A stretch of 64,000 nt of DNA from Chitinophaga barathri (GTDB lineage: Bacteria; Bacteroidota; Bacteroidia; Chitinophagales; Chitinophagaceae): contig NZ_RMBX01000008.1 of NCBI RefSeq assembly GCF_003807585.1, positions 124,001 through 188,000 of the forward strand. The letters run 5' to 3'. How positions within the stretch are numbered: the stretch's first letter is position 1; every line of letters starts with the position of its first letter. The notes under the pieces were generated by a model, which saw only the letters and a list, made by a program, of their open reading frames with translations, did no database searches and was not told the DNA's origin. This document shows, piece by piece, positions 50,399 through 59,570 of this stretch. The position numbers and the translations under genes are program-made.

Positions 50399-53245
50399 CT
50401 AAAATTGTATGCTTACGCCGGCGGTGATCGTGCGCGGCGAAGGGTATTCAAAAAAGGCGTTGCCGTTGTTGTCTTCGGGATCAAACCCGTCCCATTTCGT
50501 AAAGGTCAGCAGGTTCTGCCCTTGCAGGTATACGATGGCGCCGCGCAGGAATTGCGTGGGCGTCAGTATCCGGGAAGGGATGGTGTATGAAAGTTTTACG
50601 TTGCGCAAACGTACGTACGACGCATCCTGCAGGTCGCGGGAAGTGAAGTTGCGTGTGTCGGCGAAGCTGGGAATATCCGTGATATCCCCGGGTTTGCGCC
50701 ACCTGTCCTGCCACCTGCGGCCCTGGTTGCTGGCCGCGAAAGAATTATTGTTCAGCGTATATATTTCAATCGAATTGTAGCGGAGGAAATCCTGTGCATA
50801 GGTGAAAAACACATCCGCGGCAAATCCTTTCCAGTTGAGGCGCGTATAGAACCCGCCGGTGTAACGAGGGTCGGAGGAGCCGAAGTCCGCAACGCTTTGC
50901 GTGGCTACGCTATAACTTGAAGTGGGTTTACTTTGCCGGTCATAATAAAATGCCCTGCCCGTTTGCGGGTCTACCCCGCCCCATTTAACGACATAATGCG
51001 AATTAACGGGAAGGCCTACACGCATAATATATGTACCCATTGTAAACTCATTGGCCCCGCCAAGGTCCATCACACGGTTATTGTTCAATGCGATATTAAA
51101 ACCGGCGGACCAGGTGAGGTCTTTGGTACGGATAATATCCCCGCTAAGATCCGCTTCTATACCACGGTTGCGGATGGTGCCCGCGTTGATGGGGCGTGAA
51201 GAAAACCCGCTGGTTTGTGAAAGTTGCTCTTCGAGGAATAGGCCTTCGGTACTGCGGTTATACCAGTCGGCTATCAGCCTGATGCGGCGGTTCAGCAATT
51301 CGATATCCAGGCCGGCGTTGAAAGTATTGGTGTATTCCCAGTTATATTCTGAATTACCTACGGAAGTGGGGATAACTGCTGGAGAGCCGTCGTAACGGCT
51401 GGCGCCGTAGCCTGCGGCATATGCAAAGTTTTGTGCGGATGGCGCGGCGGAAGAACCATAACTGGCGCGTATCCGCAGTGTATTGATCCAGCTGAGGCGC
51501 TGCATGAAAGATTCCCGTCCAAGGTCATACCCGGCGCCGACGGAATAAAATCCATGCCAGCGGTTCTTCTCCGGGAGTGTGGAAGAGCCGTCCCTGCGGT
51601 AACTCACGTTGAGTGAATATTTCTCATCGTACAGGTAACGCGCAAGGCCTACCAGCGATATCAACGCGGAGCCGGTTTTGCGCCCGCCTACCTGCGGGAT
51701 GAAACTGTTCAGCGCGGAGCCCGGCGTGATGCCGGACAATGTACCGTCCAGCCCTGGCGTAATGCCATAGCCGGTTACGGCCATGTTGGAATATTTGATG
51801 CGGTTAAATTCGTAGAATCCGCCAACGGTGAGACGGTGTTTTTCCTGCAAGGTCCTGTCGAATGTGAGGCCGGTAGTGGCGGTGAACTGGTAATACCGGA
51901 TCATTTCTTCCCGGTGCATGCCCTGTTTGCCGGGTACACCGTCCTGGCTACCGCTATGGGACCCGGGCCTGATGGTGCGGGTCTCCACATTTTCCCGGTA
52001 GTCCATACCGAGATTGGAGGATGCGTATAACCAGTCCGTGAAATAATATTTCAGGTCCGTATTGATCATTCCTTTCAGCTGGTTGATCTTATAGGTGGAG
52101 TTCTCCATCCTTTCAATGGCGTTGGAACCTTCGCGTGTGTCAAACGCACCACCGAGCTGGCTTTTGTTGCCGTTGTGCATCAGCACACCGTTCACATACG
52201 GCGCTTCATATGGCAGCGCGTAATAGACCGCCGCAATGGGATTGGCACTGTTGGACGAACCTTCGCTTTCTACCAGGTTATTGTTCGTATAGCCCACAGC
52301 GGTATTGATGGCCGCGGTGAATTTTTTGGTGCGCACGTCCAGGTTTGTGCGGAAGGAATATCTTTCAAGGCCGGAGCGTTTGATAATGCCCTGCTGGCTC
52401 AGGTAGTTGGCGGAGGAATAAAAACGGATGGCATCGGTGCCGCCGGAGGCGCTAAGTTCGTATTCATGGAAGGGAGCGGCGCTGCGGAGGAACTGGTCCG
52501 GCCAGTTGGTGTTGATCTGGCGCATACTGTCCAGGATGGCGGCATAACGCGTTTTGGTAGCAGCGGGCAATGCTGCGTTAGCTGGGTTCAGCGGGGAAAA
52601 TATCCAGCCGGCGCCAAGCGTACGTCCGGTTTCCCGGCCTACTTCTTCTTCAAACTGAAGGCGCTCCTGTGTGCTCATCATATCAAAATGATCGCGCGCG
52701 AGTTGTGAGAAACCGTGCTGGGTGTTAAAACGCAGCGATATATCCCCGGCCTTCCCTCTTTTGGTATTGATCACGATCACGCCGTTGGCGCCGCGGGAGC
52801 CATACAATGCGGTCGCATTGGCATCCTTTAATATGATCACCGATTCAAAGTCCGACGGGTTCATGGACATAAATACGCCACTTTCCACAGCAATGCCATC
52901 CACTACATATAAAGGGGAGGTGGTGCCGCCGTTGGTAGCCTGGCCGCGTATGAGCACTCTTGCGGCAGCGCCGGGCTGGCCGCTGCCGGACGCTACATAC
53001 AACCCGGCCGCGCGGCCTTGCAGCAATTGGTCAAAAGATGCCATGGGCACATTATTCACCTGGTTTCCGGGAATAGTGGAAACGGCACCGGTGTATTGCC
53101 GGCGGGTGGCGGTGGAATAGCCGGTAATCGCCACTTCATCCAACATCCGTGGAACGCCGGTTGTATCCGGTTTTCCGGTTGGTACTTGCGCAACGCCAGG
53201 AATGCTTATAGCCGTCATTAGCCATAAGTACAGCGTTTGTTTCAT
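50399..53245 (-). CDS. SusC/RagA TonB-linked outer-membrane transporter lacking the N-terminal domain (pair 2)
   Basis: A 948-residue transporter. After the signal peptide (ending GVAQ, residue 20) there are only about 15 residues before the plug (RMLDEVAITGYSTATRRQYTGAV, FESVIILKDANATALYGSRGANGVIVINTKRGKAG). The CarboxypepD_reg-like domain present in its two neighbours is missing, explaining the shorter length. The barrel ends in Phe (VSIQF). It is followed by susD after 3 bp. The N-terminus is not obviously truncated: a normal signal peptide directly precedes the plug. Confidence 0.95.
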   Translation of the reverse strand: MKQTLYLWLMTAISIPGVAQVPTGKPDTTGVPRMLDEVAITGYSTATRRQYTGAVSTIPGNQVNNVPMASFDQLLQGRAAGLYVASGSGQPGAAARVLIRGQATNGGTTSPLYVVDGIAVESGVFMSMNPSDFESVIILKDANATALYGSRGANGVIVINTKRGKAGDISLRFNTQHGFSQLARDHFDMMSTQERLQFEEEVGRETGRTLGAGWIFSPLNPANAALPAATKTRYAAILDSMRQINTNWPDQFLRSAAPFHEYELSASGGTDAIRFYSSANYLSQQGIIKRSGLERYSFRTNLDVRTKKFTAAINTAVGYTNNNLVESEGSSNSANPIAAVYYALPYEAPYVNGVLMHNGNKSQLGGAFDTREGSNAIERMENSTYKINQLKGMINTDLKYYFTDWLYASSNLGMDYRENVETRTIRPGSHSGSQDGVPGKQGMHREEMIRYYQFTATTGLTFDRTLQEKHRLTVGGFYEFNRIKYSNMAVTGYGITPGLDGTLSGITPGSALNSFIPQVGGRKTGSALISLVGLARYLYDEKYSLNVSYRRDGSSTLPEKNRWHGFYSVGAGYDLGRESFMQRLSWINTLRIRASYGSSAAPSAQNFAYAAGYGASRYDGSPAVIPTSVGNSEYNWEYTNTFNAGLDIELLNRRIRLIADWYNRSTEGLFLEEQLSQTSGFSSRPINAGTIRNRGIEADLSGDIIRTKDLTWSAGFNIALNNNRVMDLGGANEFTMGTYIMRVGLPVNSHYVVKWGGVDPQTGRAFYYDRQSKPTSSYSVATQSVADFGSSDPRYTGGFYTRLNWKGFAADVFFTYAQDFLRYNSIEIYTLNNNSFAASNQGRRWQDRWRKPGDITDIPSFADTRNFTSRDLQDASYVRLRNVKLSYTIPSRILTPTQFLRGAIVYLQGQNLLTFTKWDGFDPEDNNGNAFFEYPSPRTITAGVSIQF

Positions 53246-53385
53246 AAGATTTTCATTTAGGCCTCGTGAACAGAAAAAAGTTAATCAGGTAACAGTCGGG
53301 GCACAAAATACTGGTTTTCAACTAGTAAAGCTACTACACAAACATGTGATAGAATATTATATAAAAGTTATCGTGATGGGTTGAC

Positions 53386-53418
53386 AAAAAAAGAGGGCCG
53401 GCATAGCAGCCGGCCCTC
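53386..53418 (-). terminator. Terminator of susC-susD pair 3
   Basis: Perfect 10-bp stem GAGGGCCGGC/GCCGGCCCTC (53393-53402, 53409-53418) followed by seven T on the minus strand, 25 bp past the susD stop. The rest of the 197-bp gap before susC pair 2 shows no gene. Confidence 0.92.
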
Positions 53419-53442
53419 GTATCAGATAGTCTGAAGGAAGTA

Positions 53443-54897
53443 TTATTTCTTAGCCCACCAAACGGGTACGTCGATGTTCTGGAGACCGGGGAAGTTTGCG
53501 TTCCTGGTCAGCTCAGCCTGCGGATAAACGAAACGCTGAGGCCTTGAATTTGGGCCCAGCACAGAAGCCTGGGACCTTACAAGGAACTCTGGATAGTGCG
53601 TACGGCGCCATTCGCTCCATGCTTCAAAACCCTGGCTGCCTACCATTGAGAAGTATTTCTGGGTGATGATGCGTTTCTGGAGGGTATCCACATTTGCGCT
53701 GTTCCATGCAACCTGCTGGTTGGCCATGTAAGTGGTAGCTTCCGCGTCTGTGCGGCCGCCCCATGCAAAGCTGGCACGGATACCTTGTTCGTAAAGAGCT
53801 GCTGCGCTGCCGGTGCCCCAGCCTTTCAGTGCGGCTTCGGCCTGCAGGAAGTAGCTCTCGGAACCGCTGATGATGATGCCGGGAGCTGCGCCACTCATTA
53901 CGCGGGCGCTCGGGTTAGACATCGGGGTGGTGCTGGGTACTCCGTCGTAACCACCTTGCGGGATGGAAAGGAACGCCGGTGGCGGGTTCCCGGGAGTATT
54001 GGGGGGGTAAGTGTACCTATTGAAGAAGCTGCTAATGCGTGTGTCACCCCATTCTTTCAGCTTATCCATTACAGTGCCAGAAGCGCCCTGGTTACGGATC
54101 TGCAGCTGAAGTACCTCAGCCCAGATGGGATATTGGTTGCCCCCTACGTCTACGTAGTTGATCTGCCAGTTTTCAGTGAGAAACTCCGGGTTGCTGGCGT
54201 ACAGCGCCTGAATGCCGGCTGCTGCTTTCGTCGGATTTACACCGGAGATACGGAGGTAAGCACGCAGCTTCAGCGTATTGCCGAATGCAGCCCAGCCTTC
54301 GCCATTTTCGAGGATGTCTTCGGCTCCTGGTTGATAATCGTTGTCAGGGTCGAGCAGGTCGAGACCTTTCTGGATCCAGAGGAAGACACTGTCGTACACT
54401 CTTTCCTGGGTATCGTAGTGAGGGCTACGGTTGCCGGAGCCCTGCAGTGCTTCAGACAACGGGATGTCGCCAAAACCGTCCGTGAGCATCATAAATGCAT
54501 ATGCGCGGAGGATGTAAGCGCGGGCAGACCACTGGTTGAATTTAGGCAGGTGTTGCAGTGAGATCAGGGAGTCAGTATCAGACAGACCGTTTGCGTACAG
54601 GATACCCCAGGCGCGGTCGAAATCCGCCGGACCGGAAGAGTATGCGTCGATCGTGCGGAACTGGCTTGCGTTAGGCCTCTGCGTCCAGTACTGGCTCCAG
54701 AAGTTGCCGTAAGTCTGGTATTGATAAGAGGTCACATGCGCAACAGATGCCTCGATAGAAGGCAGGATCTGGTCCGGATTGGCTTTGGTGGTAGAGTTCG
54801 GGCTTTCGTTGATGTCCAGGAATTTTTTACATCCCGGCAGTACGATGGCCGCTACAGCTAAAGCCGCTATGATGGATTTTACTTTTGTCATTTTCAT
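53443..54897 (-). CDS. SusD-like lipoprotein of the PF12771 type (pair 3)
   Basis: A 484-residue surface lipoprotein with lipobox Cys23 (IVLPGCKKFLDINESPN). The KKFLDINESPN start, the early block YGNFWSQYWTQRPNASQF and the ending SEWRRTHYPEFL mark it as the 'SusD/RagB family lipoprotein' subgroup rather than the classic SusD_RagB family of the other two pairs. Such proteins partner SusC transporters for peptides or smaller ligands. It begins 23 bp after the susC stop. The ligand is unknown. Confidence 0.93.
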   Translation of the reverse strand: MKMTKVKSIIAALAVAAIVLPGCKKFLDINESPNSTTKANPDQILPSIEASVAHVTSYQYQTYGNFWSQYWTQRPNASQFRTIDAYSSGPADFDRAWGILYANGLSDTDSLISLQHLPKFNQWSARAYILRAYAFMMLTDGFGDIPLSEALQGSGNRSPHYDTQERVYDSVFLWIQKGLDLLDPDNDYQPGAEDILENGEGWAAFGNTLKLRAYLRISGVNPTKAAAGIQALYASNPEFLTENWQINYVDVGGNQYPIWAEVLQLQIRNQGASGTVMDKLKEWGDTRISSFFNRYTYPPNTPGNPPPAFLSIPQGGYDGVPSTTPMSNPSARVMSGAAPGIIISGSESYFLQAEAALKGWGTGSAAALYEQGIRASFAWGGRTDAEATTYMANQQVAWNSANVDTLQKRIITQKYFSMVGSQGFEAWSEWRRTHYPEFLVRSQASVLGPNSRPQRFVYPQAELTRNANFPGLQNIDVPVWWAKK

Positions 54898-54920
54898 AAT
54901 TTCTCTTTTTCAGCTAAAGG

Positions 54921-57900
54921 TTAGAAACTTACTTTCAGGTTCACACCGAAATTGCGCAGGGAAGGCTGGGCTGTAAAGTCAAAACCTTGTTCGTTACCCG
55001 CACCGCCGGAGTTAACTTCCGGATCAGCGAACATGTTCTCTTTCGGAGTGTGGATCCAGAGGTTGTTACCAAAAAAGCCAATAGAAGCGTCACCGAACGG
55101 AGTTCTGCTCAGAAGTGATTTCGGCACTCTATAAGAAATGCTTGCTTCTCTCAGCTTGATGTAAGAACCATCAATGATATGCGCTGCGTCAGGCACGCTT
55201 GACTGGTTTGTCCAAAAGTCCATCCACTGTGTTTCCACACTGGTGTTCGCAATGTATTTGCCCGGGTTAGCGGGGTCTTCGATCACGGTGTTAGGAACAA
55301 CATACGGCTGACGGTCGTTCACCACTGTCCTCGGGGTAGTACCCACGAAAGTCATGATGTCGCTTGTCCTGGAGTAGAAGTAACCACCTTGTTTGGTGTC
55401 GAACAGTACGCTCAGGCTGAAGCCTTTGTAGCTGAGGTTGGTGCCCCAGGAAGCCATCCAGTCGGGGTTGTAAGAACCAAAGTAACGTGCGTCGTCGGTC
55501 AGCAGAGGCAAACCGGTTTCTGCGTTGATCACCATTCTGCCCTGGTCATCTTTGAGGTAATCGCGTGCATAGAAAGTACCGTAAGGACGGCCTACTGCTG
55601 CAACGATGCTCATACCAGACACACCACCTACTATCACCTGGTCTACACCAGGCAGCAGGGACACAACGGTGTTTTTATTTTTAGTATAGGTGCCGAACAG
55701 TTCCCAGGTAAAGCCGCTGGAAGTTTTTACCGGCGTAACGCGGAATCCTATTTCCACACCTTTATTTTCTACCTCGCCTGTATTCAGTATCTCGTTGGTG
55801 AACCCTGTGGAAGGTGCAATCGGCGCAGGTAAGATCTGGTCTTTAGACCTGTTCTGATAATAAGAGAAGTCTAAAGACAACCTGTTGTTCCACATGTTCA
55901 GTTCAGTACCTACTTCAAACGCGTTGGTCCTTTCCGGTTTAAGGTTAGGATTGCCAATCGTGTTACCCACGGTCAGGCCGGGGATACCGTCGAAGGGGAA
56001 CAGTGTGTTGGCGAAACCGCCCAGGATCTGCGTTCTTACATAGTAGTTGCGCAGCAGGTACGGATCGGCGTCGTTACCCACGGAAGCGTAGCTGGCGCGG
56101 ATTTTACCATAGCTCAGGAAGTCGCCGATCTTGCTGTCTTTCAGCAGCTCGGTGAACACAAATGAACCGTTCACGCTGGGATAGAAGAAGGAGCGGTTGG
56201 CTGCGGGCAGCGTGGAAGACCAGTCGTTACGTGCAGTGGCTCCGAGGAACAGCATATTCTTGTAAGCGAGGTCCAACTGAGCGTACAGGCCTACCAGGCG
56301 GCGCTGGCTGTAGAAGTTCGTTGCAACAGGAGAACCGTTGCTGTTATCCAGGTTGTACCATCCGGGAATTACCAGGCCGGCAGAGTTGGTACCTGCTTCC
56401 AGGGTAGTGAGGGTACGCTGGCGGATGTTGTTACCGACCATGAGCGAAGCATTGAAATCTTTGCTGAAATCATGTTTCGCTGTGATCATCAGGTCATGAA
56501 CGATGTCGCTCAGATTGATCTTGTTTTCTTCATACGCACCGGTGAGGTGTTTATCTGTCCATCCCGGATCAGCGGGCAGCAGGTCGGCTTTCGCCTGTTT
56601 GATGCGGCGGCGGTCGGAGTAAACGTCTGCACCCAGCCTTTCAGTGATGTTCAGCCAGTCCAGCGGTTTGTAGGTAACGGTGAAGTTACCCGTAACGCGG
56701 TCCACATCGTTCAGGTTCCTGAAATCTCTCAGTACCCAGTAAGGGCTGTTGGTATAAGCACCATAATAACCATACTGCGGGTTACCGTCGGCATCCTGCA
56801 GTACGTCGCCATAGCTGTAATAAGGATTGTTCAGATCACCCATGTCCTGTAAGGGAATGTCGCGGGGAGTCTGCAATACGTTGTCGTATACAGAACCGTC
56901 GCCCTGGCCACCCTGGATCATGTTGCTGTTGATCTTGCTGTAGTTCACACCGATAGAGGTAGAGAACTTGTTGCTGAGCTCGGTGCTACCGTTGAAACGT
57001 ACGCCGTACTTGTTGTAGCGGTCAACGTTGGAAGGCATTACACCGTTGGAATTGAGGGCATTCAGCGAGAGGTAATAGGTGGATTTTTCGTTGCCGCCTG
57101 CGAGGGACACGTTATTGTTCCATGCTTTGCCCATTTCGAAGAAGTCCTTCACGTTGTTGGGTTGCGCGGAATAAGGTTTGGAGAGGCGTTGGCCGTTGAT
57201 CTCCTGGCCCCATTCTGTCATCGCGCCGTCGAATTTCGGACCCCAGCTAAAGTTTTCCAGCGGATCAGGCTCAAAGTGGAAACCCTGACCGAAGTCATTC
57301 TGGAAATCGGGGAGTTTGAGGATGTTGGAAAGAGTCAGCGCGGAGGTGTATGTGATCTCCTGTTTTTTGTTACCGCCTTTCTTCCCGGATTTCGTGGTGA
57401 TGATCAACGCACCGTTGGAGGCGCGGGAACCATACAATGCCGCAGCGGCAGGACCTTTCAGGATAGAGATATCTTCGATATCGTCCGGGTTGATGTCGTT
57501 ACCACGGTTACCGAAGTCGATAGCGGAACGGCTGTCGCCGCCGCCGATGATGCTTTCATTGTCGATGGGCACACCATCCACAACAAGCAGTGCCTGGTTG
57601 TTACCAGTAATGGAAGAACCGCCGCGGAGTACGATACGGGATGAAGAACCGGGAGCGGAAGCGGTACTGGTGATGTTCACACCTGCTACCTTACCGGTAA
57701 GGGCGTTCAGCGGGCTAACACTCTGACCCCTGGTGATCTCCTCTGCCTTTACGGTAGGGGCTGCATAACCAAGTGAACGTTTGTCTCTGCGGATAGCGTT
57801 CGCGGTAACAACGGTTTCTGTAAGGGTCCGTACATCAGTACTCAATACCACGTTTACAACAGCGCCGTTGATCTTAGCTTCTGTGTCCTTCATACCAATG

Positions 57901-58133
57901 AATTTCACAACCAGCTCGTTCACGCCATCAGGCACGTTCAGGGTGTAATCACCCTCGGTGTTGGTAACGGTACCAACATTTGTTCCTTTTGCTAAAACGG
58001 TGGCCCCAATGATCGGGGTGCCGTCTTCGGCGGCAGTAACCTTTCCTTTAATGGTTCGGCTCTGCGCTAATACCTGTCCTGAGAGGCATACCAGGAGCAG
58101 GAAAAGCACGGTTAGACCTTTCCTCATAAGCAT
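54921..58133 (-). CDS. SusC/RagA TonB-linked outer-membrane transporter (pair 3)
   Basis: A 1070-residue transporter. A signal peptide (ending QVLAQ, residue 24) precedes a CarboxypepD_reg-like domain (RTIKGKVTAAEDGTPIIGATVLAKGT), the plug (SPLNALTGKVAGVNITSTASAPGSSSRIVLRGGSSITG, IEDISILKGPAAAALYGSRASNGALIITTKSGKKG) and a barrel ending in Phe (LKVSF). It is the largest of the three. A TATATTTG -7 box lies 31 nt upstream, with a TTG 23 nt before it. The three pairs are clearly diverged and not recent duplicates. Confidence 0.96.
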   Translation of the reverse strand: MLMRKGLTVLFLLLVCLSGQVLAQSRTIKGKVTAAEDGTPIIGATVLAKGTNVGTVTNTEGDYTLNVPDGVNELVVKFIGMKDTEAKINGAVVNVVLSTDVRTLTETVVTANAIRRDKRSLGYAAPTVKAEEITRGQSVSPLNALTGKVAGVNITSTASAPGSSSRIVLRGGSSITGNNQALLVVDGVPIDNESIIGGGDSRSAIDFGNRGNDINPDDIEDISILKGPAAAALYGSRASNGALIITTKSGKKGGNKKQEITYTSALTLSNILKLPDFQNDFGQGFHFEPDPLENFSWGPKFDGAMTEWGQEINGQRLSKPYSAQPNNVKDFFEMGKAWNNNVSLAGGNEKSTYYLSLNALNSNGVMPSNVDRYNKYGVRFNGSTELSNKFSTSIGVNYSKINSNMIQGGQGDGSVYDNVLQTPRDIPLQDMGDLNNPYYSYGDVLQDADGNPQYGYYGAYTNSPYWVLRDFRNLNDVDRVTGNFTVTYKPLDWLNITERLGADVYSDRRRIKQAKADLLPADPGWTDKHLTGAYEENKINLSDIVHDLMITAKHDFSKDFNASLMVGNNIRQRTLTTLEAGTNSAGLVIPGWYNLDNSNGSPVATNFYSQRRLVGLYAQLDLAYKNMLFLGATARNDWSSTLPAANRSFFYPSVNGSFVFTELLKDSKIGDFLSYGKIRASYASVGNDADPYLLRNYYVRTQILGGFANTLFPFDGIPGLTVGNTIGNPNLKPERTNAFEVGTELNMWNNRLSLDFSYYQNRSKDQILPAPIAPSTGFTNEILNTGEVENKGVEIGFRVTPVKTSSGFTWELFGTYTKNKNTVVSLLPGVDQVIVGGVSGMSIVAAVGRPYGTFYARDYLKDDQGRMVINAETGLPLLTDDARYFGSYNPDWMASWGTNLSYKGFSLSVLFDTKQGGYFYSRTSDIMTFVGTTPRTVVNDRQPYVVPNTVIEDPANPGKYIANTSVETQWMDFWTNQSSVPDAAHIIDGSYIKLREASISYRVPKSLLSRTPFGDASIGFFGNNLWIHTPKENMFADPEVNSGGAGNEQGFDFTAQPSLRNFGVNLKVSF

Positions 58134-58163
58134 AATTTAGTTGTTTAACGAAATTTTAACAGA

Positions 58164-58171
58164 CAAATATA
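58164..58171 (-). promoter_or_regulatory. -7 promoter box of susC pair 3 (TATATTTG)
   Basis: Exact TAnnTTTG match on the minus strand with a TTG 23 nt upstream, fitting the reported TTG-N17-23-TAnnTTTG consensus. About 25 nt of leader precede the susC ATG. Confidence 0.65.
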
Positions 58172-58359
58172 AATTACTTAACGGTTTTTTAACGCAATTG
58201 AATTGTAATTTTTTTGGAGGCGACATAGATTTTTTTTTTGGTTATGAGTAATACTGGATAAGTTCGACATTATAGAGAATGCCTGCTTTCCGCCGTCACC
58301 GGGAGTTTGGTGAGGTATAAAAAAGAAAAGCAGGCGACAAGATTATCACCCGCTTATCA

Positions 58360-58548
58360 TCAACCAAAATCTAAATCGAGATCTTTAATGATTTCGTATG
58401 CGACAGACCTGGGTCCGCGCACAATGTCTTTATTGGTTGAAATGCTTGCTAGTAAAGGATTTGAATTGCTACTGCGTGTCTGATTAACGGCTTGACCGGA
58501 TATGGGATTATTCTCCCATATCAAACAGATTGATAATGTCTTTTTCAT
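58360..58548 (-). CDS. Possible small protein of unknown function (62 residues)
   Basis: An ORF starting MKKTLSICLIWENNP and ending DLDLDFG. It has no clear signal peptide, repeat or leader-peptide motif, and no Shine-Dalgarno-like or A-rich ribosome binding region that would prove a start. It lies in the 492-bp region between susC pair 3 and the transposase-like gene, which otherwise appears empty. It could be a real short gene or chance; the acidic end and serine/asparagine-rich middle are not diagnostic. Confidence 0.25.
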   Translation of the reverse strand: MKKTLSICLIWENNPISGQAVNQTRSSNSNPLLASISTNKDIVRGPRSVAYEIIKDLDLDFG

Positions 58549-58625
58549 AAGCGACAGATTCTGGTACCGTAAACATACCGATTCCCGGCAATTTACAATC
58601 CGCCGCTTACGCTGACATTACCCGG

Positions 58626-59327
58626 TCAAGATAAGTTCAGAGGAAATGTTTTTAAGAGGTTGAGCAATACAGTGTATAATTCTTCATGCCTGTAATTGTA
58701 CCTGAACTCGCATTCTTTCAGGTGCAGGTAAGCCGTATTCCGATTCAGACCTTTGAATTTGGCTAACCGGTGCTTCGTCAGGCCCCAGAAACCATCCACG
58801 TCGTCAAGGGTCGTTTTTCCCGCATCCACATCGTGATGATGGTTGCCCAAATGGTATAAACGGTATTGCCCAAGGTCCACCACACCGTTAAAACGGCGGA
58901 TGCGCTCGGCACTGCCAACCGTTTCCAGCACGGAACGGCCGCGGGCTATCGCCTGGATCATAGACCTGCTCACGTCGGGGAGTATCTCCGTGAACACCTT
59001 GTTGTCCTGCTTGTATATACCGAAAATTACCGGCTTGATGATACGGTCCACGTCTGTTTTCACAGCAACAGCCGTATCATAGCCCTGGTGGAGGGAATTA
59101 GCCCTGTGCGGCCAGGAGGCTGCACCGCTGGCGGTTTCAGGTTGCAGCGACTCGCAATATTTCACGATCTGCAGCCTTATCTTTTTCAGGTAACTGTTGA
59201 TGGTTACCCTGCTGACGCCGCTGATATTCGCTATCTGCGTGGCCGTCAGGTCTTCGGAGAATAACTTAAGTATCTCCTTAAATTTACGCTCGGACAAATG
59301 AGCGCCCTTTAGGAACTTATTTTTCAT
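58626..59327 (-). CDS. Degenerate IS1595-like transposase, probably inactive or domesticated
   Basis: A 233-residue full-length ORF that follows the IS1595 transposase plan: N-terminal HTH (about 25-50, LFSEDLTATQIANISGVSRVTINSYLKKIR), a middle part (IIKPVIFGIYKQDNKVFTEILPDVS) and the C-terminal hallmark FWGLTKHRLAKFKGLNRNTAYLHLKECEFRYNYRHEEL. The catalytic acidic positions differ from the pattern I recall: the first VDESYFG motif is absent, the second Asp aligns with E141, and HINGIENFWG reads TLDDVDGFWG. No terminal inverted repeats or target duplications were found. A 9-bp inverted repeat lies just upstream of the start. Confidence 0.75.
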   Translation of the reverse strand: MKNKFLKGAHLSERKFKEILKLFSEDLTATQIANISGVSRVTINSYLKKIRLQIVKYCESLQPETASGAASWPHRANSLHQGYDTAVAVKTDVDRIIKPVIFGIYKQDNKVFTEILPDVSRSMIQAIARGRSVLETVGSAERIRRFNGVVDLGQYRLYHLGNHHHDVDAGKTTLDDVDGFWGLTKHRLAKFKGLNRNTAYLHLKECEFRYNYRHEELYTVLLNLLKTFPLNLS

Positions 59328-59331
59328 GGAC

Positions 59332-59364
59332 TAAGAGGTTAGAAATGGCATACTAAACCTCTTA
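59332..59364. promoter_or_regulatory. 9-bp inverted repeat upstream of transposase-like gene
   Basis: TAAGAGGTT (59332-59340) and AACCTCTTA (59356-59364) with a 15-nt spacer, beginning 5 bp before the gene's ATG. Position suggests an operator, perhaps for the encoded HTH protein; this is inference. Confidence 0.5.
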
Positions 59365-59452
59365 CTTTTTCCGCGCTATATATAATGCTTTATTATAAGC
59401 GGCGATTTGTATGTGATGAGCGTACCCTACTAGATTATTTTACTTCGGGGAC

Positions 59453-59481
59453 AAAAAAAATCCGTGGCTTTCGGCCACGGA
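59453..59481 (-). terminator. Terminator of MMPL exporter gene
   Basis: Stem TCCGTGGC/GCCACGGA (59461-59468, 59474-59481) followed by eight T on the minus strand. It lies 90 bp past the exporter stop; nothing else is seen in the 243-bp gap apart from the inverted repeat at 59332. Confidence 0.85.
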
Positions 59482-59570
59482 CTATGATTTTACAGGAATC
59501 ACATTGAAAATAATTATCATGCCCCTGCTATGTTAATTTGTTTGAGCGGTAGAAATAAAGGATAAGCGCA

